From contig QOQU01000007.1 of the NCBI GenBank assembly GCA_003327455.1, forward strand, positions 124,001 through 188,000: a stretch of 64,000 nt of DNA, read 5' to 3'. Below are positions 11,014-19,789 of the stretch, piece after piece. This DNA is from Anaerolineae bacterium (GTDB taxonomy: Bacteria; Chloroflexota; Anaerolineae; Anaerolineales; UBA4823). The position numbers and the translations under genes are program-made. Position 1 is the first letter of the stretch, and each line of letters starts with the position of its first letter. The notes under the pieces were generated by a model that saw nothing but the letters and a program-made list of their open reading frames with translations, searched no databases and was not told the origin of the DNA.

Positions 11014-13532
11014 CCCCCAAGATGATCACCCTGACCATAGACGGCATTCAGGTTACCGTCCCCGAAGGGACAAATATTGTCGATGCCGCTAAAAAAGCCG
11101 GCATCGATATTCCGGTCTTTTGCTATCACCCCAAAATGCACCCGGTCGGAATGTGCCGCATGTGCCTGGTGGAGGTGGGTCGCCCGGTGATTGACCGCGC
11201 CACCGGGGAGTTTGTCCGCAACGAAGACGGCTCACTCAAAATTCAGTTCAACCCCAAGTTGGAGACCGGCTGCACCACCCCAGTCTCTGAGGGCATGGTG
11301 GTCATCAACACTTCGGACAAGGTCAAGCGCGGGCGCAAAGACATCCTGGAGTTTTTGCTCACCTCTCACCCCTTAGATTGCCCGATTTGCGACAAAGGCG
11401 GTGAATGCCCCCTGCAAAACCTGACCATGGCACACGGGCCTGGCACATCGCGCTTCTTGTTCGACGAGAAGAAACACCTCTTGAAACACACGCCTTTAGG
11501 AGAGTTGATTTACCTTGACCAGGAACGGTGCATCCAGTGCGGGCGATGTGTCCGCTTTCAAGAGGAACTGGTGGATGATCCGGTCATTGGCTTCTCTCAG
11601 CGCGGGCGTTCGTTGCAGATCGTCACGTATTCCGAACCCGGATTCGACTCGATCTTTTCCGGCAACACCACCGACATTTGTCCGGTCGGCGCTTTGACCA
11701 CAGCCGATTTTCGCTTCGGAGCTCGTCCCTGGGAGTTAAACGCTGCCGCCAGCATCTGTCAACAATGTCCGGTCGGCTGTAACCTGACTCTGAATGTGCG
11801 CCGTGAGGCAGTGGCAGGCGGCAAGGTTGTCATCAAGCGCGTGATGCCGCGTCAGAATGAATGGGTGAATGAGATCTGGATTTGTGACAAAGGGCGTTTT
11901 GGCTATCATTACACTGAGTCCCAAGAACGGCTAACCCAACCTCTGGTGCGTAAGGGAGGAGAATTGTCGCCGGTCAGCTGGGAGGAAGCGCTTGGGTTAG
12001 TTGCCGAACGTTTCCGTCAGGCTGGTGAAAATCTTCTCAGCGTGGCGGGCGGGCGTCTCTCGAATGAGGATTTCTTTAACCTGCGCAAACTCACCGAAGG
12101 CATCGGCGGAAAAACCGCGCTCTATACCCAAATGGGCGGCGGCGATCTGGTTACTCTGGCAGGCATGTCACCGGGCAGCAATCTCGCCGATCTGGGGAAA
12201 GGAGATGCTATTCTGGTCATCGCCTCCGATTTGCACCAGGAAGCGCCAATCTGGTGGCTACGGGTGAAACAAGCTGCCGAGCGCGGGGCAACGCTGATCG
12301 TAGCTCTGCCACGACCGAACCGCCTGGATAAATTTGCTCAGCAGGTTTTGCGCTACCAATACGGAGAAGAAAGTGGCTTGATCCTGGCAATGATCAACGC
12401 CCTTTCTGCCAAGCGTCCCGAATTGCCCGAGAATGTTAATCCGCTCTGGCGAGATTCCAGGGTGCAAGCTGCAGCGAAAGCCTTTGCCGAAGCTCAAAAC
12501 GCAGTGATTTTCTTCGGCAGCGAAGGGGTTGGCTTGCAGACTTCGCAAGCCCTTGCCCAGGCCTGCACCAACTTCCTCTTGGTGACCAATCATCTTGGCC
12601 GTCCCAACAACGGTTTAATCCCTGTCTGGCAACGACCAAACGAGCAGGGTGCCTGGGAACTGGGTTGGCGACCATTACCGAACCTTGGCGAAGCGATGGG
12701 AAAGGCGAGCGCTTTATATCTTGTGGCCTGTGATCCGGCTGGAGATGATCCTACCCTGCCCTTAACACCGGATTTCCTGGTCGTCCAGGACCTGTTCCTG
12801 ACTGCCACCGCCAAACTTGCCCACGTCGTCCTGCCGGCATTGCCCTTCACCGAGCGTGAGGGCAGCCTGGTCAACGGCGAGCGGCGGGTGCAACGCTATT
12901 ATCCGGCCGTGCCGGCTCGCCCAGGCCCTCGCCCAGATTTTGCCATCAGCGGACAATTAGGCAAGCTGCTCGGGATTGACCTGGAGGATCGGATTGCTGC
13001 GAAGGTTATGATGCGCATCGCTGCTGAAGCGCCTGCCTTTGCGGGCATCTCCTACACTGCCCTGGCGCAGGCTCCAGAACAATGGCCAATTATTGGGCGC
13101 GCAGACCTCTATTACGGAGGTACAACCTATGAAAACAAGCAGGGCATTGGCGTCCAACTGCCAAACGGCATTCTGCGTGGTGAACAGGTCACCCTAAACT
13201 GGCCATCTCTGGCAACAGGCATTCCGAACGAGGAAGGTATCCTGGCTGTGCCGATTAACACACTTTATGACAGCGGCACCACCCTGTTGCCTTCCAGATT
13301 ACTGGATCAAGGCCGCATCGGAACGGTAATCTGGATTCACCCCGCCCAGGCAAATGCCAACGCCATTCAGGAAGGCGACCTGGTGCATCTGCAAATTGGC
13401 GAAGCTTCTGCCATGGCAACCGCCCTGTTGGATGAACACGTCCCACCAGGGGTGATCTTAACCCCGCGCAGTACGGGCATTCCGCTCCACGAACCCCACC
13501 TGGTCCAACTCAAGGTGGTCGAACGGAGCTAA
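11010..13532 (+). CDS. nuoG: NADH-quinone oxidoreductase subunit G
   Basis: Largest hydrophilic subunit (840 residues) carrying the electron wire from FMN. In order: a [2Fe-2S] ferredoxin domain (CYHPKMHPVGMCRMC), the His-ligated N5 site (HPLDCPICDKGGEC), two [4Fe-4S] clusters with CIQCGRC and DICPVGA, and a molybdopterin-oxidoreductase-like C-terminal domain without visible cofactor use. It also has CQQCPVGC followed by a fourth Cys in WICDKGR, the set expected for the extra cluster N7, found only in some bacteria. It starts inside the end of nuoF. Confidence 0.96.
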   Translation: MTPKMITLTIDGIQVTVPEGTNIVDAAKKAGIDIPVFCYHPKMHPVGMCRMCLVEVGRPVIDRATGEFVRNEDGSLKIQFNPKLETGCTTPVSEGMVVINTSDKVKRGRKDILEFLLTSHPLDCPICDKGGECPLQNLTMAHGPGTSRFLFDEKKHLLKHTPLGELIYLDQERCIQCGRCVRFQEELVDDPVIGFSQRGRSLQIVTYSEPGFDSIFSGNTTDICPVGALTTADFRFGARPWELNAAASICQQCPVGCNLTLNVRREAVAGGKVVIKRVMPRQNEWVNEIWICDKGRFGYHYTESQERLTQPLVRKGGELSPVSWEEALGLVAERFRQAGENLLSVAGGRLSNEDFFNLRKLTEGIGGKTALYTQMGGGDLVTLAGMSPGSNLADLGKGDAILVIASDLHQEAPIWWLRVKQAAERGATLIVALPRPNRLDKFAQQVLRYQYGEESGLILAMINALSAKRPELPENVNPLWRDSRVQAAAKAFAEAQNAVIFFGSEGVGLQTSQALAQACTNFLLVTNHLGRPNNGLIPVWQRPNEQGAWELGWRPLPNLGEAMGKASALYLVACDPAGDDPTLPLTPDFLVVQDLFLTATAKLAHVVLPALPFTEREGSLVNGERRVQRYYPAVPARPGPRPDFAISGQLGKLLGIDLEDRIAAKVMMRIAAEAPAFAGISYTALAQAPEQWPIIGRADLYYGGTTYENKQGIGVQLPNGILRGEQVTLNWPSLATGIPNEEGILAVPINTLYDSGTTLLPSRLLDQGRIGTVIWIHPAQANANAIQEGDLVHLQIGEASAMATALLDEHVPPGVILTPRSTGIPLHEPHLVQLKVVERS

Positions 13533-13546
13533 AAAACGAGGTCGTT

Positions 13547-14653
13547 ATGGATTGGGCATCTCTGATCGAATGGACAATCAAATCGCTTGCCTTGATTTTG
13601 GCTTTGCTCGGCGGTTTTGCTTATCTGACCCTCTTTGAGCGCAAGGTTTTGGCGCGCTTTCAGGTGCGCATCGGACCAAATCGCGCCGGTCCGTTTGGCA
13701 TCTTACAACCGGTTGCGGATGGAATTAAGCTCATTTTCAAAGAGGAGCTCATCCCTGCCAACGCAGATAAAATCATTTTCATCCTTGCCCCGATCGTAAC
13801 GGTTGTGCCAGCCCTGGTGATTATGGCGGTTGTCCCCTTTGGACCTCCCATTCAACTATTTGGTCGAACGATCACCCTCCAGGTTACCGATCTGAACGTC
13901 GGGATTCTCTATATTATGGCAATTGCTTCGATCTCGGTTTACGGCATTGTCCTGGCAGGATGGTCTTCGAACAATAAGTATGCCACGTTAGGGGGCATTC
14001 GCTCTTCAGCGCAGATGATCAGCTATGAACTTGCATTAGGGTTAGCATTTACCGGCCCAATTCTGTTAACCTCCTCCCTCAGCCTGACAGAAATCGTCGA
14101 AGCCCAACGCGGTGTCTGGTTTGTCCTCTATCAACCGATTGGGGCATTTATTTTCTGGGTTTCCACGCTGGCAGAGGTCAATCGGGCGCCTTTCGATATG
14201 CCTGAAGCAGAACAGGAATTAACCGCCGGTTATCACACCGAATATTCGGGGATGAAGTTTGCCCTCTTCTTCATGGCAGAATACGTCAAGATGATTGCCG
14301 TTTCTGCTATTGCGGTCACACTCTTCTTCGGGGGCTATCGCGGACCTTTCGTCGATCAGCTTCCAATCTTGGGGCCAATCTACTTCTTGCTCAAAGTGGT
14401 CGGCTTTCTCTTCCTGATGGTTTGGGTGCGGGCAACCCTGCCACGCATTCGCTACGATCGTCTGATGGCTTTTGGCTGGAAAGTATTGTTTTCGCTTGCT
14501 TTAGGCAATGCCATGCTGACGGCTCTGGGCATCTTGCTGGCAGATACCTATCAAAACCCACTCTGGCTGTGGTCCATCCCGATCATGACCATTGCCTTCT
14601 TTTTACTGGTAGTTTATTCGATGCGAGGTTCAATCGCAGGAGGTAATAAGTAA
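13547..14653 (+). CDS. nuoH: NADH-quinone oxidoreductase subunit H
   Basis: Membrane subunit (368 residues, about eight helices) that forms the quinone entrance and first proton route of complex I. Family motifs are RFQVRIGPNRAGPFG (near residue 37), LADGIKL-type VADGIKLIFKEE, and the loop EVNRAPFDMPEAEQELTAGY (residues 209-228) with its conserved acidic residues. Stop and nuoI start share one base. Confidence 0.97.
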   Translation: MDWASLIEWTIKSLALILALLGGFAYLTLFERKVLARFQVRIGPNRAGPFGILQPVADGIKLIFKEELIPANADKIIFILAPIVTVVPALVIMAVVPFGPPIQLFGRTITLQVTDLNVGILYIMAIASISVYGIVLAGWSSNNKYATLGGIRSSAQMISYELALGLAFTGPILLTSSLSLTEIVEAQRGVWFVLYQPIGAFIFWVSTLAEVNRAPFDMPEAEQELTAGYHTEYSGMKFALFFMAEYVKMIAVSAIAVTLFFGGYRGPFVDQLPILGPIYFLLKVVGFLFLMVWVRATLPRIRYDRLMAFGWKVLFSLALGNAMLTALGILLADTYQNPLWLWSIPIMTIAFFLLVVYSMRGSIAGGNK

Positions 14654-15153
14654 TGTTAGGTGATCTTGCGCGTGGTTTAGCCACAACTCTCAAAGCAATG
14701 TTCGAGAAACCGGTAACGATCCAGTATCCGGAAGTAAAACGCCCGGTGCGCAGCCGCTACAAGGGTCGGCATGTGCTGAAACGTTATGAAAATGGGCTGG
14801 AAAAGTGTATTGGCTGTTCTTTGTGCGCGGCTGCCTGTCCGGCGGACGCGATTTTCGTCGAAGCGGCTGAAAATACCGATGACGAACGCTATTCGCCCGG
14901 TGAACGCTACGCCCGGGTGTATGAGATCAACTTATTGCGCTGTATCTTCTGCGGCTATTGTGAGGATGCCTGCCCAACTGAAGCCATTGTGTTGGGTGAC
15001 AATTATGAGCTTTCTTTTACCAACCGACGCTCTTCGATTTATACCAAGGAGATGCTGTTGGAACCGGTGCCAGAAGGCGGTCAGCCAACACCGCAGAAGA
15101 CGCCGCCGGGTGTATATACCCGCGCCATTCCGGAAATGAAGGATCCGGCTTGA
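14653..15153 (+). CDS. nuoI: NADH-quinone oxidoreductase subunit I
   Basis: Ferredoxin-like subunit (166 residues) with clusters N6a and N6b, bridging NuoG to NuoB. Both 8-Cys motifs are intact: CIGCSLCAAACP and CIFCGYCEDACP. The C-terminal tail of about 35 residues is Pro-rich and less conserved. A palindromic repeat lies between this gene and nuoJ. Confidence 0.97.
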   Translation: MLGDLARGLATTLKAMFEKPVTIQYPEVKRPVRSRYKGRHVLKRYENGLEKCIGCSLCAAACPADAIFVEAAENTDDERYSPGERYARVYEINLLRCIFCGYCEDACPTEAIVLGDNYELSFTNRRSSIYTKEMLLEPVPEGGQPTPQKTPPGVYTRAIPEMKDPA

Positions 15154-15162
15154 TGGAGAGAC

Positions 15163-15202
15163 ACCCTCACCCCCAGCCCCTCTCCCATGGGGCGAGGGGA
15201 GA
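15163..15202. repeat. GC-rich palindromic dispersed-type repeat between nuoI and nuoJ
   Basis: The 75-base gap holds a sequence of the CCCTCACCCCCAGCCCCTC type followed by its near-reverse complement (CCCCTCTCCCAT / ATGGGGCGAGGGG). Repeats of this form are known as dispersed palindromes in many Chloroflexi and cyanobacterial genomes, where their translation gives MGEGLGVRV-like peptides. Only one copy is in this window. It would form a stem-loop in the nuo mRNA, just before the GGGAGG site of nuoJ. Confidence 0.75.
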
Positions 15203-15228
15203 TGGATTCTGATTTTGGGAGGTTGTGA

Positions 15229-15762
15229 ATGAGCGTTGATCTGGTGCTTTTTGGCGGCTTGGCATTGGTTGCGATCCTCTCTGCGCTGGGGATGTTGTTC
15301 AGCCGCAATGCCATCTATTCGGCTTTATATTTGATCTTTAACTTTTCGACCGTGGCGGTGTTTTACCTTATGCTCAGCGCGCCCTTTATTGCTCTGGCAC
15401 AGATCACCGTCTATGCCGGGGCTATTATGGTTCTGTTCTTATTTGTAATCATGTTATTGGGCGCAGAGCAGACGGGACGCACACCTCCCACCTGGTGGAT
15501 GCAACCGCTTGCCCTGAGCCTGGCAGGCATCTTGATCCTGGAAGCGGTTTACCTGATCCTGACTCACCGCTCCAGTTTTCCAGCGCTACAGGCAGCAATG
15601 AGCGATTTCGGCAATCCAATTCAGATCGGTGAGCTTTTATTCAGCAATTATCTGCTGGCTTTTGAAACCATCGCCCTATTGCTATTGGTGGCGGTGATCG
15701 GCGCAATCTTCCTGAGCCGTGGTCGCAAAGAGCGCCAAACCAAATCGGAGGCAAAGTCATAA
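15229..15762 (+). CDS. nuoJ: NADH-quinone oxidoreductase subunit J
   Basis: Membrane subunit (177 residues, five helices) near the proton-pumping centre of complex I. The third helix motif LAQITVYAGAIMVLFLFVIML, with its pi-bulge region, is characteristic of the family. GGGAGG lies before the ATG. The stop codon directly abuts the nuoK start. Confidence 0.96.
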   Translation: MSVDLVLFGGLALVAILSALGMLFSRNAIYSALYLIFNFSTVAVFYLMLSAPFIALAQITVYAGAIMVLFLFVIMLLGAEQTGRTPPTWWMQPLALSLAGILILEAVYLILTHRSSFPALQAAMSDFGNPIQIGELLFSNYLLAFETIALLLLVAVIGAIFLSRGRKERQTKSEAKS

Positions 15763-16065
15763 ATGGTGCCAATCTATTATTACATCGCTTTATCTGCTAT
15801 TCTGTTTACGCTGGGGGCACTGGGTGTCCTCATCCGCCGCAATGCGATTATCATCTTCATGTCGGTTGAACTCATGCTTAATGCAGCCAATCTGGCATTT
15901 GTCGCCTTTGCCCGGATGCATGGCGGCTTGAGTGGACAGATATTTGTCTTTTTTGTTATGGCGGTCGCAGCTGCCGAGGTGGCCGTTGGTTTGGCGTTGA
16001 TCGTTAAGATTTTTGAGACCAAGCATAGCATCGACATCGATCAGATGAATATGATGAAAGGTTAG
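15763..16065 (+). CDS. nuoK: NADH-quinone oxidoreductase subunit K
   Basis: Three-helix membrane subunit (100 residues) related to MnhC/MrpC antiporter subunits. The conserved glutamates of the proton channel are in [13 protein letters not shown] (residues 35-47) and [12 protein letters not shown] (residues 66-77). Length is exactly the family norm. It follows nuoJ without a gap. Confidence 0.97.
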   Translation: MVPIYYYIALSAILFTLGALGVLIRRNAIIIFMSVELMLNAANLAFVAFARMHGGLSGQIFVFFVMAVAAAEVAVGLALIVKIFETKHSIDIDQMNMMKG

Positions 16066-16079
16066 CTGCGGAGAATCCT

Positions 16080-18209
16080 ATGCTCATTAGTGAAACAGCC
16101 ACAGCCGGTTTGTCTTTCTTTTCTCTGGCACCACTGGTGCTGCTCTTCCCTTTGCTGGGATTGCTGATTAATCTGATTTGGGGTGGTCGCTTCCCGGAAA
16201 AGGTCATCGGTGGTATCGCCAGTGGAGCAGTTGGAGCGACCTTTTTGGTGGCAATCTTACAAATGATCTCTCTGATCGCTCACCCAGAAGGGATGGTCAT
16301 TCCCCTGGTTGATTGGATCACGATCGGGGAACTGAACATCCACTGGGGCATTCAGGTCGACACGCTCTCGGTTACGATGATGCTGGTCGTTTCAGGCGTA
16401 GGTTGCCTCATTCACATCTACGCCATTGCGTACATGCACGACGATGTGCGCATCCAGGGCGATCCGGGCCGCTATCGCCGTTTCTTTGTCTTCTTCAATC
16501 TGTTCATCCTGGCAATGATGACACTGGTCAGCGCCGATAATTACCTGATGCTCTTTGTCGGCTGGGAAGGGGTTGGGTTATGCTCTTACCTGCTGATTGG
16601 CTTCTGGTATGACAAGGGCAAGGACGGCATTGGCAATGCTCTGGCGGGCAACAAAGCCTTTATTACCAATCGAATTGGCGATTTTGGGTTTCTGCTGGCA
16701 GCTTTTACCCTGTTTGGGTTGTTTCGCAGCTTCAACTTCAGCGAAATCTTTAGCAAAGTCGAGGAAGTTTCCCATCTCCTGCCGGCCGGCATCCTGATGA
16801 TCACGCTCTTCATGCTCATCGGCGTCACCGGCAAGTCAGCGCAACTGCCCTTATACGTCTGGCTACCGGATGCAATGGCTGGACCGACGCCAGTTTCTGC
16901 GTTGATCCATGCGGCGACAATGGTGACCGCCGGCGTGTATCTAATCGCTCGTTCGCATCCTTTATACGCAGTCGTACCCCAGGCACAAAGCCTGGTGGCC
17001 TGGGTAGGAACTCTGACGGCTATCTTTGCCGCCACCATCGCAGTGGCGCAGTTTGACATCAAAAAGGTACTGGCATATTCAACCATCAGCCAGTTAGGCT
17101 TCATGGTCGCGGCTGTCGGCATGGGCGCGTATGTAGCTGGCATGTTCCATCTGGTGACCCATGCTTTCTTCAAAGCCTTGTTGTTCCTCTCTTCGGGGTC
17201 GGTCATCCAGGGGGTGGAACGCGGTCTACATGAGCTCGAACATCATCACAAAACCAAACACCATGCGGGTCACCATATCGATCCACAGGATATGCGCAAT
17301 ATGGGCGGCTTGCGCGAACGCATGCCGACCACATTTTGGGTATACCTCATCGGCGCCCTTGCTCTGGCAGGCATTGTGCCGCTGGCTGGCTTTTGGTCGA
17401 AAGATGAAATCTTGCTCAAGGCCAGTTACAAAGATGTTCGCCTGTACATCCTGCTTTCGATTGCGGCCTTCTTCACCGCCTTCTATATGGCACGTCAGAT
17501 CATCCTGGTCTTTTTTGGCAAACCGCGCAGCGAAGCTGCGGCTCACGCCAGCGAAAGTCCGAAGCTGATGACGGTGCCTTTGATCGTCCTGGCGATCCTG
17601 TCCATCTTCGGCGGCGCCCTGAATCTACCCGGCATTCACACCTTCGGGCACTGGCTCGAACATACCATTCATCACCTTCCAGTTGGAAAGGAAGGCGCAG
17701 AGTTACCGGAGTTCAGCCTGCAGGTGGCAACCATCTCTACAGTTATTGCTTTCATAGCCCTTGCGCTTGGCTGGTGGGTCTATCACCGTTGGGCAGAAGG
17801 GTTGCAAAAGGCAAACGCTCCATATATCGATCCTTTGCAAATGGCTCTCAAGCCCATTTTCACCGTGCTCAACAACAAGTATTGGGTAGACGAGCTTTAC
17901 TGGGCATTGTTTGTCAATCCATATAAAGCCTTTTCCCGCTGGCTTGCCGAACAGGTGGATTGGCGCTTCTGGCACGACTGGTTCCACGATAAAGTCATCG
18001 CCGATGGCTTCAAACGCCTGACCCTTTTCCTGGCTCAACCCATTGATCTGGGAATCATTGATGGGATTGCCAACGGTCTGGCATCCCTGATCCAGACTGG
18101 CGCGGCGTTCTTGCGTCGCTTCCAGAGCGGGTACGTGCGCAACTACGCTTTGGCGGTTTTCCTGGGTGTGGTTGCGATGATGAGCTATCTAATCTTTATC
18201 TTGAGGTAG
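16080..18209 (+). CDS. nuoL: NADH-quinone oxidoreductase subunit L
   Basis: Distal antiporter-like proton-pumping subunit (709 residues) with the long lateral helix at its C-terminus. Family motifs include LFVGWEGVGLCSYLLIGFW with the key Glu, GKSAQLPLYVWLPDAMAGPTPVSALIHAATMVTAGVYL-type region with the key Lys, and FWSKDEIL. An unusual His-rich stretch with eight His in about 17 residues (encoded near 17228-17280) sits between two helices before the MGGLRERMP motif. Only three bases separate it from nuoM. Confidence 0.96.
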   Translation: MLISETATAGLSFFSLAPLVLLFPLLGLLINLIWGGRFPEKVIGGIASGAVGATFLVAILQMISLIAHPEGMVIPLVDWITIGELNIHWGIQVDTLSVTMMLVVSGVGCLIHIYAIAYMHDDVRIQGDPGRYRRFFVFFNLFILAMMTLVSADNYLMLFVGWEGVGLCSYLLIGFWYDKGKDGIGNALAGNKAFITNRIGDFGFLLAAFTLFGLFRSFNFSEIFSKVEEVSHLLPAGILMITLFMLIGVTGKSAQLPLYVWLPDAMAGPTPVSALIHAATMVTAGVYLIARSHPLYAVVPQAQSLVAWVGTLTAIFAATIAVAQFDIKKVLAYSTISQLGFMVAAVGMGAYVAGMFHLVTHAFFKALLFLSSGSVIQGVERGLHELEHHHKTKHHAGHHIDPQDMRNMGGLRERMPTTFWVYLIGALALAGIVPLAGFWSKDEILLKASYKDVRLYILLSIAAFFTAFYMARQIILVFFGKPRSEAAAHASESPKLMTVPLIVLAILSIFGGALNLPGIHTFGHWLEHTIHHLPVGKEGAELPEFSLQVATISTVIAFIALALGWWVYHRWAEGLQKANAPYIDPLQMALKPIFTVLNNKYWVDELYWALFVNPYKAFSRWLAEQVDWRFWHDWFHDKVIADGFKRLTLFLAQPIDLGIIDGIANGLASLIQTGAAFLRRFQSGYVRNYALAVFLGVVAMMSYLIFILR

Positions 18210-18212
18210 CGT

Positions 18213-19733
18213 ATGGACTTAATCTTTCATCCCCTAACTTTGGTCACCTTTTTGCCCATCGTGGGCGTTCTGATCATTTTATTCCTGCGCGAGGAACAAA
18301 AGACGGTCATCCGTTGGGTCGCATTGAGCACTTCTCTGGCAACCTTCATTGTTTCGCTCGTTGTTCTCGCCCAATTTCAGGCAACCAATCCCAATCTGCA
18401 ACTGGTCATTCGCCGGGTGTGGATTCAAGTTGCCGGCTGGGACATTGCCTACCATCTTGGTATAGATGGATTATCGATATTGCTCGTCTTATTGACCACT
18501 TTTCTGACACCCATCTCGATTCTAAGCACGTGGACGGCCGTCGAAGAGCGTGTTAAGGAGTTCATGATTTTCTTCCTGCTCCTGGAAACAGGCATGGTGG
18601 GCGTCTTTTTAGCCCTGGATTTGTTCCTGTTTTACATTTTCTGGGAATTTACGCTGGTGCCGATGTACTTCCTGATCGGCATCTGGGGCGGGCCACGACG
18701 GATGTATGCCGCCATTAAGTTCTTCCTGTACACCATGGCGGGCTCGATTCTGATGCTGCTGGCTATTCTATGGTTAGGTATCCAGGGCGGCACTTTCTCC
18801 CTGCCAGAACTGGTAGCCCAAGGGAATATCCCGGCCAACATTCAAATCTGGCTCTTCCTGGCTTTTGCAGCCGCTTTTGCCATCAAGGTACCGATGTGGC
18901 CACTGCACTCCTGGTTGCCGGATGCGCATGTTGAAGCTCCAACGGCCGGTTCCGTAATCCTGGCCGGTGTCTTGCTGAAAATGGGCACCTATGGTTTCTT
19001 GCGCTTCAACCTTGCCCTTTTCCCACAGGCAGCCGTGCAGTTGGCGCCGCTGATGGCCGTCTTAGCGGTAATTGGCATCCTCTATGGCGCAGCGGTTTCC
19101 TTCCCTCAAAAGGATGTAAAGAAACTGGTGGCATATTCCTCGGTGAGCCATCTCGGTTTTGTGATGTTGGGTTTGTTTGCCCTTAACCCGCAGGGTATTC
19201 AGGGCGGCATATTGCAAATGGTCAATCATGGCATCAGCACGGGTGCTTTGTTCTTAATCGTCGGCATGATTTACGAACGGCGACACACCCGCGAGATGGA
19301 CGCTTTCGGCGGTTTGTGGAAGATTATGCCGCTCTATGGTGCACTGACCCTGATTGTGGCGCTGTCTTCGATGGGATTACCGGGTTTGAACGGTTTTGTG
19401 GGTGAGTTCACGATCTTATTGGGAGCATGGGAAGCCGGGCAGGCAGGCGGTTCGCTTGGTTCGTACTTCTACGCCGGTTTCGCCGCCATTGGTGTGATCC
19501 TGGCTGCCATTTATATGCTGACCATGTTCCAAAAGCTGTTCCTCGGACCACTCGATAAAGAAGAAAATCGCCAACTCAAAGACCTGAACTGGCGCGAAAT
19601 TGTAACCTTAGTGCCGTTGATCATCCTGATCTTCTGGATTGGCTTATATCCAAGGCCATTCTTTAGCCTGATGGCGCCGGCGGTGGATAAGCTGGTGGCA
19701 AATCTGAGCCTGAGCCTGGCTGCGCTGCCCTAG
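18213..19733 (+). CDS. nuoM: NADH-quinone oxidoreductase subunit M
   Basis: Antiporter-like proton-pumping membrane subunit (506 residues, fourteen helices). Motifs seen are FWEFTLVPMYFLIGIWGG with the essential Glu, FAIKVPMWPLHSWLPDAHVEAPTAGSV-type region with the essential Lys, KKLVAYSSVSHLGF, and LPGLNGFVGEF. It lies between nuoL and nuoN in the standard order. Confidence 0.97.
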   Translation: MDLIFHPLTLVTFLPIVGVLIILFLREEQKTVIRWVALSTSLATFIVSLVVLAQFQATNPNLQLVIRRVWIQVAGWDIAYHLGIDGLSILLVLLTTFLTPISILSTWTAVEERVKEFMIFFLLLETGMVGVFLALDLFLFYIFWEFTLVPMYFLIGIWGGPRRMYAAIKFFLYTMAGSILMLLAILWLGIQGGTFSLPELVAQGNIPANIQIWLFLAFAAAFAIKVPMWPLHSWLPDAHVEAPTAGSVILAGVLLKMGTYGFLRFNLALFPQAAVQLAPLMAVLAVIGILYGAAVSFPQKDVKKLVAYSSVSHLGFVMLGLFALNPQGIQGGILQMVNHGISTGALFLIVGMIYERRHTREMDAFGGLWKIMPLYGALTLIVALSSMGLPGLNGFVGEFTILLGAWEAGQAGGSLGSYFYAGFAAIGVILAAIYMLTMFQKLFLGPLDKEENRQLKDLNWREIVTLVPLIILIFWIGLYPRPFFSLMAPAVDKLVANLSLSLAALP

Positions 19734-19789
19734 GGGCGGGAAGGAGTGCCGCGTGAGAAAAATGAGACTCGCACGATGTGGAGGCTGCT

